From Dermatemys mawii (taxonomy: Eukaryota; Chordata; Testudines; Dermatemydidae): DNA of 64,000 nucleotides. Under the pieces are notes generated by a model that saw nothing but the letters and a program-made list of their open reading frames with translations, had not been told where the DNA came from and did not search any database. A program made the translations under genes and the position numbers. Numbering within the stretch: the first letter of the stretch is position 1; each line of letters begins with the position of its first letter. This document shows positions 29,901 through 41,878 of the stretch, piece by piece. The DNA lies in NCBI GenBank assembly GCA_007922305.1, contig ML677348.1, positions 14,718,616 to 14,782,615 on the forward strand, given 5' to 3'.

Positions 29901-32900
29901 TGTCTAAATAGCTTTAAACACCTTATTTCTGAGGTAAATTAGCAGAGAATGGATGAAAGCCTGTGTTTTGCCATGGCACAAGCAAAAGATTCAGAGACTT
30001 TCACAGCTATATTGTTTTAGAAACTTTTCTAATAAGCATTTTAAAACAGATTATAGACTTTCTTGGTCTAGTTAGAGTGGAAATTTACTTACAAACAGAA
30101 GTGTCTGGTCAATTAACAAAGCTGAGAACTCTGTTGGGGGTTTAAATGCAAGGAAAAAATAGAAACATGTTCATCTTTCCATTTGTTTTTGTTTGTTTGT
30201 TTTTAAGAGGGAAGACAACTCTTTCCTGCTGTTCAGTATGGGAGCTGCAGCCCTCTCTCTTCTATCTTTGCCCAGAGAGTCAAGCTGCAACAACAGAACA
30301 CAGCTTTGCTGGGAATTTGCTCCTTCTTTTCTTCCCCTCCCAAATTTATAAATGAAAGGAAATGAAATGTATTCGCTCCATGTGCTGCTGGAGCTTTTAC
30401 AGACTCACACAGCCAGGAACACTACAGAGTGGTGCATGATGCTGCTCTCTCTTCAGGTCACTGTGGGCTGCTTTACCGGCCTTCATCTTGAACATTCTAA
30501 TGCCTTTGGACTGGACTGCAATGTTTGTCAATCACTCAGAGGCAACAGTGGCAACTACCAAACTGGCTACTGTTTTTCATAAAGCAACTTTGTTGCAATT
30601 AATATGGTTTTATATATAGTATGTAATGGACTTTCCTTTGGCCCCCTTGGTATTTAATTTGTATTCTGATTATTTACTGTTGAAATTGAAGTATTGTTAA
30701 AATTCGCCTTAATTCTCTCTGCCATCTATAGCTAGAAGTAATCTAATCTATAGAGCTGAAAAGAGAATTGGTTAAAGTTCTGCAAGAAAAAAAGATTTGT
30801 CTAGGACCAATAGAAAAGAATGTTTATCATCACTATCCAGGAACACGGATATCAAATAAGGGACAAAAATACAAAACAAAAACAATACTAGACAGGAGAA
30901 TCTGAGGAAGTGAATTTCAATAAATATTTTCAGAAAGTAAGGTCAAATGGGGGCATGAAACAGGACTGTTACAGTATTTGCAAGGTGAACATAGAGGAAT
31001 TCCAAAAATAGATGAGCTCTTTTTTAGTTTTCTGTTCAACAACCAGCGTTACTATACTGGAAGATGAACACTGCAACATAATCTGTAGGATTTGCATGCA
31101 GAGATTCATGCATTATTACCCTACTATTCTGATGTCAGTGATTTTAGTATATCAATTACAACTCCAAGAAAATGGCCAATTATTGTTTGATAACAGTATA
31201 GGATCCCATTTTTGAATGCATACACTGACTTGCATGTATACAATTAAAATACCTTTGTTTAGATAAAAATCCTCAACACATACAGCTGGACCCAGATAAA
31301 TTAGTCAATGATACAAAAGGTAAAGTAATCTTCTTCTACACTGTAAGCTCCTTAAGTGAGTCATTATAAAGCAAAAATAGATTGTTCTGCGGTGTAGAGT
31401 AAAACTCGTGTAATTTTGTTAGACATGACATTATACCGTAGTGATGAGGACCTAATTAGCAACGATATATAAAAAAGGGGATTAGCTAAATTGTTAACAT
31501 TCAGAAGCCAAACAAGACTAATTCTCCCCATCCTTTGTAAATGCCACTAAGTTTAAAAGATTCTAGAAATCAAAATCTAAATTAGAAAAGGCAGTATGAA
31601 CATTTTGGATTTGATTAAACACTCTAAAATGGTTTTAAAAGTTGGTTGCCAACACAGAGCAGCCTTAAAGATAAATGCTCTTAAAAAAAAAAAAAAAAGC
31701 TTCATAGTCAAATCCTATTTCAGCACATTGCTCAGAATTCTTGAAATTGAAAAGCAGTGTCTCTTCAGTGAAAGAAATAACTTAGAATTTAAATTACTTA
31801 GAACTCACAACTCTTGCATGATTATAAACACCAATAATCTCAAGTGGACTCTCTCAACAACATTAGGTGACTTGGTTAATAGAAAGAGGAAGGGAGAAAG
31901 TGTTTTGCAAGGTCAGGGAGTGGGATTTACTGATCATGGACACATAAAAATGCGCCTGGCAATTAAATCAAAACCATCAGCTTATGAAGTATTTTTTAAA
32001 AAAGGTTTTACTGTCCTAGTAAATACTGTACTGACCATTTGCAATTCAAATTAAATTACTAAAACCAAATGTATGTATTATTCCAAGAGGAAATATCCCT
32101 TCATGAATCTGCCTACATCTCAGATCTGTCTCTTCCTGTGTTTCCCTTTTGGTCCTCTGTTCCATGATTTACACTATGCTTCATGTCCCATTTGTCTCCT
32201 TCCCAGTGTTTTCTCATGCATTTCTCTATGTTGCTCCCTATGGAAAGAATGCCCTCACAATTTGCCAAGCCACCACACCTACTACTTGTGTGTTACAGTA
32301 GTGACTTTTTAATTAAAAAGATGAACGTCAGTGTTTTTTTGCATTTTACCTTTCAAATCATCACCCCATGTTTTGCATGTCATTCTGTTAGATCACAAGT
32401 TCTTCAGAACAGGGACTATCTGTATGTACACTAACTCCTTGCTTAACATTGTAATTATGTTCCTGAAAAATGCTATTTTAAGCAAAATGATGTTAAGCAA
32501 ATCTAATTTCCCCACAAGATTTCATGTAAATCGGGGAAATTTCCAAGGAAATATTTTTCACCAGACTATATTTTTTTATTTAATACTATACACAGCAATG
32601 ATGATTGTGAAGCTTGGTTGAGGTAGTGGAGTCAGAGAGTGGGATATTTCCCAGGAAGTGCCTTATTGTTAAATTACGAAACAGCACTCAGGTGAGCCCT
32701 CAAGGGTTAACACGTTAACGTAGCCTCACACTTTACAAAGCAGCAGGAATGGAGGGAGGAGACATAGCACAGCAGAGAGACACACACCCCATGTGTGCAT
32801 ATAGACACACGCACACACACCACCATGTGAGAGAGACAAGCATTTCCCCTTTAAGTATGCTGATCCCACTCCAAGTACACTGCCTTTTTAAGTAGATCAG

Positions 32901-35900
32901 CAAGTTGACAGCAGCTGCTGACGTGACTCAGGATGGAAGGAGCTTTCTGACATGTCCCCCCCTGCTCTACGGAGATAGGGGGCAGGAGAGGGGAGCAGGA
33001 GAAGGGGGAACACCCTGACTTTAACACCCCTCTTCCCCCCATCACTCTGCACAGCAAGCAGGAGGCTCCCAGGAGCAGCTCCAAGGCAGAGGGCAGGAGC
33101 AGCCTATGGCACTAGGGGGAGGGACAGCTGAACTGCGGGGCAGTTGATAACCTGCGGGGCAGCTGCCACACAGGGAACTTAGGGGAGCTGATGGTGGGCT
33201 GCTGGTCCACGCTGGTTCCAAGCCCCCACCAACTAGCCCCAACGGGCTGCTCTTCCTGCAAGCAATGGACAAAGCAAGTGGCTGCGACAATGTTATAAGG
33301 GAGCATGGTACAACTTTAAATGAGAATGTTCTCTAATTGATCAGCAAAGTAACAAAATGTTAACCAGGACAATGTTAAGTGAGGAATTACTGTACTGCAC
33401 AGAGCTAAGCATATTACAGACAGTAAATATATAATACTCTCCAGAGCAAACACAATTTGGTAACATATTTTGAGTTTACAGACATTTGGAAGCTTGTTCT
33501 ACCGATATTAGAACCTTTATAGACACGTGTTAGAAGGCTGACACTGAAAAAAATTAAACTACTGTAAATGGGTTTACATAGAACCCATTATAATTGAGGG
33601 AATTTATTTCCTCTTTCTTAGCTGTGATATATTTAATAAGTTAAATCATATTTCCCCACTCATTCTCTTATCTAGTAGTCCTTTGCATCCATGCAGGCTG
33701 ACTCACTGTGGGCACTAAACAAGTAATAATCCACAGCAGAACCTTGGGAATTTCCCTCATTTTATACTCCTTTCACGTCTACTCATTGTTGCCAGCATCC
33801 TTCCAGCAAATGTTGAAATGGTACTCAATGCTATCACATAATAGCAAGCAGATTGATTACAGAATGGAGCTGGATGTTTTCTTAACTAGAAGGAAGTCCC
33901 TCCCAAGGGGTAAGCTCTGCACCATTTCAAAGCCCTTTTAGATTAAAGGGAGAGACCAGAGCCAAAATTCACCTTTGCATTTCCTTTGTGGCAGATCACA
34001 CCACCACCAGAGTCTACCACAGAAGCCTGTTTGACAGTTTTAAACACTATGAAGTTACACTTGTTACTCAATGAAAATTTGCATCCTTTATCATTGGTTT
34101 AAAATCTTTGCCCTAGAATTTACCTGGACTCTGAGGTCAGACATCTGTTTTAACAGATCTTCAAAAAGCTCTCTGTCAGCTGCTGCGAGTTCTGAAGATA
34201 ATCCTACTCCCTCATGGGTTCTTGGCACCTGCATCATCATATCGGGGCACATTAATAGATTCATGGAAGTTTAGGGCCATTAAAGGACCACTATGAACAG
34301 CTAGTCTGAACTCCTGTGTAACACAGACCACAGAATTTCACCAAGTAATTCCTGTATTGGACAAAATTATTCTTCCTTGCTAAGTAAGGCCTCAATTCTG
34401 CAATGCTTTGCATACAGGATCCTGTGCCAACACAGTGCTGCACTGAGGTTAACAGGATTTTACATTGGCCAAAGGGGATTATCTGTACATAAAACACTGC
34501 AAGACTGGGTCCTTCATGAACATGAGCTTGAGTTTTGGTGGTAAAAAAAGAAGAGCATATCATTTAGAAAAGCAACCAGTCTTGATTTACAACCTTTAAA
34601 GGATGACAGATTTACCACTTTCATTGAGAAGCTGTTCCAATGCTTAATTACTCTGTTAGGAATTTTCAGCTTATTTCAAATTAGAATTTTTCTAACTTCA
34701 ACTTCCAGCCACTGGATCTTGTTATTCCTTTGGCTGCTAAAATAAAGAGAGAGTCCTCTAATATCAGATATCTTTTCCCTGTGTAGGTGCTTATAGACTG
34801 GTCAAGTGACCTCTTAATCTACTTAGCTTACTGCAGAGTCGGTTCAGCTCTTTAAAACTCTTCTGTTCAAGAAGAACTTCAAAAATGATTAGAGAGCTGG
34901 AAAGCATTCTTGAACTGTCTTTAATATCTTTTTTAAAATGTAAACCAAACTGGACATAGCAGTCAAGCAAGAGTCTCTTCAGTGCTCTACTCAGAGATAA
35001 TAGCGCCCTTCTAGTCAGTGTTTCCCTGGAGAATCATATTAGCTGTTTTGGGGAACTCATGTTTAGTTGAGTTTTTTCTTTTGAGTCACTGCTTTCCCCC
35101 ATCCTTAAATACTGCCTGCACTAGTTGCTTCTAAATGTAGGACCTTTGTATTTGGCTGTATTAAAATGCATATTATTCTGACCAGCTTACATAACAGAGT
35201 GAGCTGCATCCTAGGCCCTAAAATTATGCCTGTTATGCAGTTATAATTTGTTGCATCTTTCATCGTTGGTTTAAAACCTTTACTCTAGAATTTACCTGGA
35301 CTCTGAGGTCAGACATCTGTTTTAACAGATCTTCAAAAAGCTCTCTGTCAGCTGCTGGGAGTTCTGAAGATAGCACTACTCCCACATGGGATCCTGGCAC
35401 CTGAGACATCAAATCAGGGAACATGTAGACTCCAGTATTACAGCACAGAACAGGAGACTGGTTGCACATGAGAGGATACAGCCAGTCACAAACCTGAAAA
35501 TGACAACACACATTTTTTGTATAAAGAATCACGCTTTTTCAATAAGCCAAAAGTAATGTCAGTTGAAGGACTGTACAGATTAGCATTACTGACTCCAAAG
35601 TTCCCACGTAGTTTTATTTAGAAAGCCTCAAATGACCCTGAAAAGTGTATTGTTGGGATACATCATTCTCAATAGACTGCCACCAAGGTGAAATAAGGAA
35701 CAGATAAAATTCTCTTTCACAGGGCTAACATACAGCACAGCAGCCTTTTACTGAGACTCAGGAAATCCAGCTTCAGCAGTAGAGGGAGCCTAATATCAAG
35801 CAGGTGCTGGATTTACAGTCCCTATGCCATTCTGCTCCACTCAGAGCAGGTTTACATGAGATAGTATAAAGAATGAGCACGGCTGCCAATGAGCCATCTA

Positions 35901-37461
35901 GAGCTTCCAGTGCTGCTAACACTTGTGGAGCTGAACCAATGGTAGGAATACTTCCCCCTTGTAGACAAGGATAAGAAGAGCTGAACAAACAGTCTCTCAA
36001 AAGAAGAGACTGAAGTTGGAAACCAGGCTGGAAAAACAGTATTAAATGTACACAGGAAACAGTGCTGCACTGGCATGAAAATAGACCAGATAACCTAAAA
36101 TGTCTGTTCCATTCCTAGTTTACTTAAGTAGGTTGGGCAGGCACCACAAATTCAGAACTGTGGTTATCCAAGTAAACCATACTGAAATGTTCAGCTAGAA
36201 AGTTAAGTATTCAAATCCATTTTAAACTGACCCTTTATACACGGCTTCAATTAATGGCAATAGATCATTCAATGGGTCAAATTCATCTGAAGAAAGGGAA
36301 AAATTCTATATGTTCAAAAAAAGTGTTAAGAGCCAGCCAAGTCCAAAATAGCAATCCATTGAAACGTTTGGTGTTCTGGAACCTCTCAGACAGACAAGAG
36401 CTATTTCTTCAGAGACGACAGTATGTTTTAGTGGCATCTATGCATACAATGAATGTATAGAGAACTACTCCGTCACTAGCTACAGGTTCTTTCACAGTAA
36501 CACAAGAAAGCAGGTTTTGGCTCAGAAGTGCACGAGCCAAAATGGCTCAGATTACAAAGTCCTAGTGCATACGCAAAAATTGCTAACAGACACAATGTAT
36601 TCTGAAGTTAAATAAACATTCCACTGTTACCTGAAGAAATGCAGGGGGACGATTCTGGGCCATTGCACCATCAGTGTCCAAGAATTTCACAATGCGCAGG
36701 TATCCAGGATACGAAGGAGCACTAACCTGCCCATCAGGAGTCACAAAGAATATCTGTACTCCTTGGGGAATCAGGATCAATTCATCTGCATCTACTCCTA
36801 AACTTTCAAGGGGAGGCGGCTGAGTACATTTTGTGTAGTAATCCTCTCCAACAGATGAAAACTCCCCAGAGTCTGTACCATAAGATACAGTAAAGTGTCC
36901 ATCAGCAGCTTGAGGAGTATACACAGGAGGAGCTTCATGGGGTAGAGAGAGCGCTTTTGGAGATGAAGGACTCGTAGTGGGAAGTTGTCCTTTGCTTGTA
37001 GTTGCAACGTTTTCACTTGCTGCAGGAGGCCCACATGGTGGAATCAGAGAATTAGGTGCAGAGGGTCTTGCTGGCTTTTCATTAGTGGGAATCACTGGGT
37101 ATAACGTGGGCACCTCTAGAGGCACATTCATTGTGATGGCATTATTTTGCCTAGCAGGGGTATTTTGTGCTAGAATATTCAGTCGAGTTCTAACATTTTG
37201 TAAAGTCTCTTGCATCTTTTGCTGCATTTGTCTGGCAGAGTCCCACTGAGATCCTGTGCATTCAGGACCTTGTGATGGAATGCTGACTCCTCTAAGCAAG
37301 TGGTCAAGTCCTTGCTTGTAGTAGTTCCTTGCTTCTTCCTTTTGACCCACTTCATCTCTATTCAGTCCTTTATTAACAAACATAAAGGCTTTCTTGAACT
37401 CTTCTTTAATAGCTTTAATGTTTGCATCTTCTAGAATACCAGGATCCTGTTCTTGTTCCAT
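20933..37461 (-). CDS. SPART: SPART, spartin (SPG20), complete coding region in eight exons
   Basis: Spartin acts at endosomes, lipid droplets and midbodies; loss causes Troyer syndrome in people. Coding exons: 36631-37461 (start MEQEQDPG), 35296-35493, 33973-34026, 29512-29641, 27536-27730, 25791-25949, 25605-25695 and 20933-21119 (TAA at 20933-20935). All have GT/AG sites and the phases sum to 615 codons. Residues about 14-95 form the MIT domain (FVNKGLNRDEVGQKEEARNY). PPVY at 178-181 is the WW-domain ligand motif (PPAY in human). About 395-575 is the senescence/spartin domain (SWGLVKGAEYTGKAI, KELAPHVKKHGSKLVPESLK). Human spartin has 666 residues; the shortfall is mostly the linker after RVQ, where I accept only an 18-codon exon (ASVVDSGGG...HKGNAK) with a weak acceptor. 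The first exon is noncoding: an acceptor lies just before the ATG at 37464. The introns carry many transposons and one partial exon copy. Identification is certain; the third coding exon's upstream edge is not. Confidence 0.97.
22379..22800. repeat. Interspersed repeat in the last SPART intron
   Basis: The left part (GGCCTGTGGTGCCCGTGC) and right part (GGGCACCACCAAAAGTTATA) are loosely complementary at GGTGCCC / GGGCACC, and the interior is GC-rich. I recall this as a common reptile repeat but cannot assign a family. Open frames here show no protein similarity. Confidence 0.4.
24612..25403. mobile_element. hAT-like element with TTTTCAAACTGTGGGTC ends
   Basis: Left end CAGCATTTTTCAAACTGTGGG and right end AAAGTTTGAAAACCACTA are inverted copies of the CAGTGGTTYTCAAACT type. 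The interior is CCCCAGCCC-rich and repetitive. Open frames on both strands are compositional. No clean target duplication. It lies in the last SPART intron, 200 bp from exon 25605-25695. Confidence 0.6.
26239..26456. mobile_element. Short inverted-repeat MITE with TTA duplication
   Basis: Ends GGGGTTGGCTACACTGG and AAGTGTAGCCAAGCCC are inverted copies. Flanking TTA (26236-26238 and 26457-26459) is the 3-bp duplication typical of PIF/Harbinger insertions. Same terminal type as 592-877. A related element with CAGGTCTACACTTA and TAGTGTGGACTAG ends follows at about 26476-26745. Confidence 0.75.
28690..29060 (+). repeat. Two adjacent tRNA-derived SINE-like copies
   Basis: Two copies in the same direction each carry a RNA polymerase III B-box: GGTTCAAATCC at 28741-28751 and GGTTCAAGTCT at about 28954-28964, with tRNA-like upstream parts (GTAGGTAGAGTACTCACTC and GATTAGCGCACTCGCC). 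They do not fold into intact tRNA genes: no full cloverleaf, and long non-tRNA tails follow. A related copy is split around the hAT element at 48986. They lie in a SPART intron. Confidence 0.65.
32429..33392. mobile_element. Tc1/mariner-like nonautonomous element with TA duplication
   Basis: Left end CACTAACTCCTTGCTTAACATT and right end AATGTTAAGTGAGGAATTACTG are inverted copies over about 20 bp. TA dinucleotides flank both sides (32427-32428 and 33393-33394), as for Tc1/mariner insertions. The interior holds a microsatellite (CACACA near 32800-32822) and GC-rich filler without a transposase frame. It lies in a SPART intron. Confidence 0.7.
34075..34256 (-). pseudogene. Partial duplicate of SPART exon 35296-35493 with its donor site
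   Basis: Bases 34075-34256 align to 35247-35428 at a constant offset of 1172 bp, in the same orientation. The segment covers the 3' half of the SPART exon plus about 50 bp of following intron. The last 62 exon bases (34124-34185 against 35296-35357) look identical or nearly so, including the GTAAATTC donor. Further upstream the copies differ at many positions. The copy still reads open: GVGLSSELAAADRELFEDLL against GVVLSSELPAADRELFEDLL. A CAG at 34229-34231 would give a 35-codon phase-0 exon (34124-34228), but no pyrimidine tract precedes it. It is probably a dead copy, yet it could be spliced in frame. Confidence 0.85.
34291..34890 (-). mobile_element. CR1-like LINE 3' fragment
   Basis: The sequence from AGTCTGAACTCCTGTGTAAC onward matches the same LINE tail seen near 5.3, 7.37 and 9.05 kb, followed by a strongly degraded ORF2 end on the minus strand. 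It lies between the SPART exon 35296-35493 and its partial copy. Confidence 0.55.
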
Positions 37462-40400
37462 GACTGCAAATTGGAACATAGTGTTTGCATGACTAAGTGT
37501 AGGCATACCTTCCTGATCCTTATAGAACTGTTTGCAGTCAATTAAAAAGACACTTCTTATAAGATAAAACTTGTTTTTGTTCAAACCAGTATAATACATT
37601 TTACTAGAGCCCTCTAAATCATCTTAGCTCCAAAGTATGTATGCATGGTGCAAAGTCTGATCTGTTTCTGGTTAACCTTTGGATTAGAAAATAAGATTCC
37701 AGCTTATTAAGTACTATCCCCCTGCATTAATCAGATCTAATTAATCCAAAATGAGGCGCTTACACCACAAAGGTGTTTACTTCTTAAAGAAAAAAAGGCT
37801 GTTGAAAGGGTTTATATTCTAGAATATTTTATAATGACAGAAGTGTATTTCCAACGGATGTATAGATGCACAGACCCTCCATTACTAAAATTTTATGATA
37901 GCTCCCTATCTTCATTTACGTCAACTCAGCACTTTTTGATAAGTGCAAAACGATACAAAAAAAAAGGAAGTACAACTCAAAACAGAATGCCACACTATAT
38001 ATTGCAGCTATTGTTCAAAAAGCTGTTTTCTAAAACTATAGTTTCATTTCTCTGATGGGTTTAGTATAGACAAAAATAATATTTTATAAGAGACGTTTGT
38101 GTGTGTCAAATTCTGATACAACATTCTGGACAAGATCAATTTGTTCATTTTGTACTTCACATTGAAATGTTTTTGTTTATACTGTAACTAGAACCTCAGT
38201 TTTTACACTAATCAACTGTTTAAGTTAGTTAATGTGGGGCTTTGCAAGGTGCTGTGCACCCTCATTATCCAGGGAACTCGAAGATTTGGAGGGTTCTGCT
38301 GCGTTTCAGTTACTGCAATTGTAAATAGTCTACGTCAATTGTTACTGGTCTAAAAATTAAGCACCAGGAGAGAGCACAGACTCCTGATACTACATTTGGG
38401 CATCTTAAAAAGCCTTAACAGAAGCAACAAGCAGGATGAGTTTTTTAAAAATCCAAAATTTTTAATTTAACTTAAAATGGATTTTTAAATTAAGTATTTA
38501 TTTTAAAGACAAAATGTATTTAAAATTACATTTGAATTGACAGCAATTTACAAGAAGGCCTACACTCACTCTACTTTATTAAATACTTTGAAAACATAAA
38601 AAATTATGAGCTGAATTAAGGAGCCCTTCTCATAAAGTTGAGTGAGTTAAAGGCTGTTTTTAAGTAGGACAAATCAGGATAAGAAAGAACATTTAACTTT
38701 TGAGGTCAAGCTTCATAAATATGTCACTAAAAGTAATCTATTTCATTTTCATTCTTTATAATGGAGGAAAAATTGGTCTTTACCTTTCTCCAAATGACAG
38801 TCTTTCAGTCTCTGTTGCGCTTTTAGGTTAATTACTTTTATTTTCAGTTTTGCAGACTATTCATCAGTCATCTAGCATTCTTCAGAGTGTAGCTTCTCCT
38901 GTACATTTCAACAATTAGAGATGAAATGAAACTACCAGATTTTTCCTAACCAATAAAAAAAATACTTCAAAATGCTGTTTTGTGCTTTAACTGAATTCCC
39001 TTTTCCATCCAAATTCAGCTGGGCCCAAATCATGAACAAAAGTTCATTATTTTGTAAACAACAAATAACAGATGCACAATGTTAATATAATGAAAAAAAT
39101 ATAGAAACAAGAATTTAAATTAAGCTATACAATTGCTTAAATAAATGTATATAGTTGTAGTTAACCCTACTGGTTAACAAAAAAGTACCACATCTAGCAT
39201 CCAGGCTACAGTTAGTTGAAATAATCAAATCAATATGTTTTAATAGTTATACAAACCAGTGACAATGAACTTTTCTTTAGAAAAATAACTTAAAATACAA
39301 GTGGAAAACACTTATAATCTATCATTTACATAAATGTTTTCTGCTTGCTGATTTAAATCCACCATTAGAGAAGGAAGAGGGAACAGACCAGGAGACTGGT
39401 AGAAGGGGGACAACAAAGGAACTGAATGGAAGGTTGGAGTGGAAGGAGAGAAATTGCATATGAGGATGTTCTGTTTGCTTTAGATCAAGATTTAAAATTT
39501 GTTTTAAATTTTTTTAGTGATTGTGCCTCTGATTTTACAATGAGACTCATTCTGAGGTGAGGAGGCTCCATGTGAGCATGAGTGGATTCACATGCAGGGC
39601 CATAGCCTGTTATGGGATTTTTTTGTATCTTTTTCAGTTTTTACTTTTCTCTTTTATGCTAATGATTGTTTACATTAACTGAGAAAAGGCATAAAATAAA
39701 ATCCCAAAGCAGTAGTTAAACTGAAATAGAAGTATTGGATTATATTAATCATCAGCTCCCTAACTTGTCTACATGAGTACAGCACTAGCAACACAACATT
39801 AGTGCTGCCCCTTCACGCAGACAGATCTGCAGGAAAAACTGCAATGTCAGCATGAGCACTGTTTACACCGCAGCTGATGCACATACACGTGCAGCAACAG
39901 GGGCACAAAAGTAGGTTCAGTGATTCTAGCCAGTGCTATGCACAATGATACTAGTTAGAAATGTTTTATTCATGGTGTTTATGTGAATAGTCAATGGATT
40001 TTATATTTTGAATCTATTGCAGGCAGCTGTGCATTCTCTGGTGTGCAGCCACACAATTTGGAATTGGGGGTCCCAGGGGCTTGTTAGAAAGCCATTCTGC
40101 TGAACACCTTCTGAAGCCATCCTAGGTAGATTGAGGAGGGAGAAATTCAGAGGTTAGGCAAACAAAAAGATGACTTCCTGGAAGTGTCATGAGAAGGCCA
40201 AAGGATACAATGTAGTTCCTTTACTTCCGGATGTATACATCTACATTGTGTGCCTTACTGTGTGTTTAAAATAGTTTTAAAACATCCCTAATAGGATACC
40301 TCAGTCTAGTGCGTGGGTGTCGTAAACAGTTTGGATTTTAAACTTTAAACTATGCATGAGCTAAACATCATTTTGATGAGTGGGATCCAGTTTCATTTTC

Positions 40401-40754
40401 ACTTTGCTGACAGGGGAGTTAACAAGTTATTGTAAGAGGATGGTTAATTTTGGGCCAGAGGTTTATTCATGAAGACATAAGGAAAAGCTTCCATGCAAGG
40501 AGATATTGAAAAGATTGGGCCTGTTTAATTTAGAGAGGAAATGAATAAGTGAGGATAGGATAGAGATACTTAAAATAATGAGTAAAAAGAGAAGGTAAAA
40601 ATTAGGTGCTTCGGTTTGTTTCTTTTTTCTTATACTATGAGAGAGTATTCAATGAAATTGGAAAGCAGAAGACTTAAGGAATAACCTGTTCATCTAAGGC
40701 TAGGTTCTATGGGCTGTCTGTCTATCATACACACTTACCATAGTAGCTGAGCAC

Positions 40755-40965
40755 CTTACAATCTTTAATGCATTTATTCTCACAACACCCTTGTGGTGTA
40801 GGGAAGTGCTATTACCTTCATTTTACAGAGGGGAAATGAACCATAAAGAGGCTAAGTGACTTAACCAAGGTCACTCAGAAAGTCCGTGGTGGAACATGGG
40901 ATTGAACCCAGGTCTTCCCAAATCCTAAACTACGGTCCAACAATTACACAACCTCCCTAGAGCAA
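40755..40965 (-). mobile_element. MIR SINE, antisense
   Basis: Contains the diagnostic CORE-SINE/MIR stretch in reverse: TTTTACAGAGGGGAAATGAA, then AGGCTAAGTGACTTAACCAA and GGTCACTCAGAAAG, ending with GGATTGAACCCAGGTCTTCC, which holds the tRNA-derived B-box. Old mammal- and reptile-shared SINE family. Confidence 0.85.
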
Positions 40966-41029
40966 CAAAGTTAAAACTGATAATAAAAAAAGATTTTAAG
41001 CAGTGCACAATTAACATGTGAAATTCATT

Positions 41030-41878
41030 ATCAGAAGATATCCCCATTAAATATAATCCCAACTATATATACAAAATGACCGGATCTAAATTAACTGCTA
41101 CCACTCAAGAAAGATCTTAGAGTCACTGTGAATAGTTCTCTGACATCATCATCTGCTCAGAGTGCAATGGTGATCAAAAAAAGCTAACACATTGTTCGCA
41201 ATCGTTAGGAAAGGGATAGATAAGACAGAAAATATCATAATGCCACTATATAAATCCATAGTACATTCATACCTTGAATACTTCCAATATTAGAATGGGA
41301 AAAGGTACAGAAAACGGCAACAAAATGATTGGGGATATGGAACAGTTTCCATACAAGGAGAGATTAACGACTGACACGGTTCATCTTAGATAAGAGAAGA
41401 CTATGTGGGGATGTGATAGCAGTCTGTACAATCATGAATGGCAAAGAGAAAGTGATTACAGAAGTATTATTTACTCCTTCACATAACACAGGAACCAGGG
41501 GTCACCCAAGGAAATTAATAGGCAGCAGGTTTAAAATAAACCTAAGGAAGCACTTCTTCACACAATGCACAATCAACCTGTGGAACACATTGCTAGTGCA
41601 TGTTACAAAGGCCAAAAGAATAAATTTAATTTAAAAAAAGAATTAGGTAAATTAATTAATGGCTATTAGACAAGATGGTCAGGGACACAAACCCATACTG
41701 TGGGTGTCCCTACACTTCTGATTACCAGAAGTTGGGTCTGGACAACAGAGAATGGATTACTAGGCAATTTCCCTCTTCTATTCATTCCTGCTGAAGCATC
41801 TGGCACTGGCCACTGATGAAAGACAGGATACTGGGCTAGATGGACCATTGTTTGACCCAGTATAGTCATTCTTTATGT
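41030..41878 (+). mobile_element. CR1-clade LINE 3' part in SPART intron 1
   Basis: Same LINE as 1-1360, plus strand, without the inserted MITE. Recognisable pieces: the KANTLFAIVRKGIDK-like region near 41190, [19 protein letters not shown] (from about 41480), then FTQCTINLWNTLL and the 3' tail GGATACTGGGCTAGATGGAC. Broken by stops and frameshifts; antisense to SPART. Confidence 0.88.
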
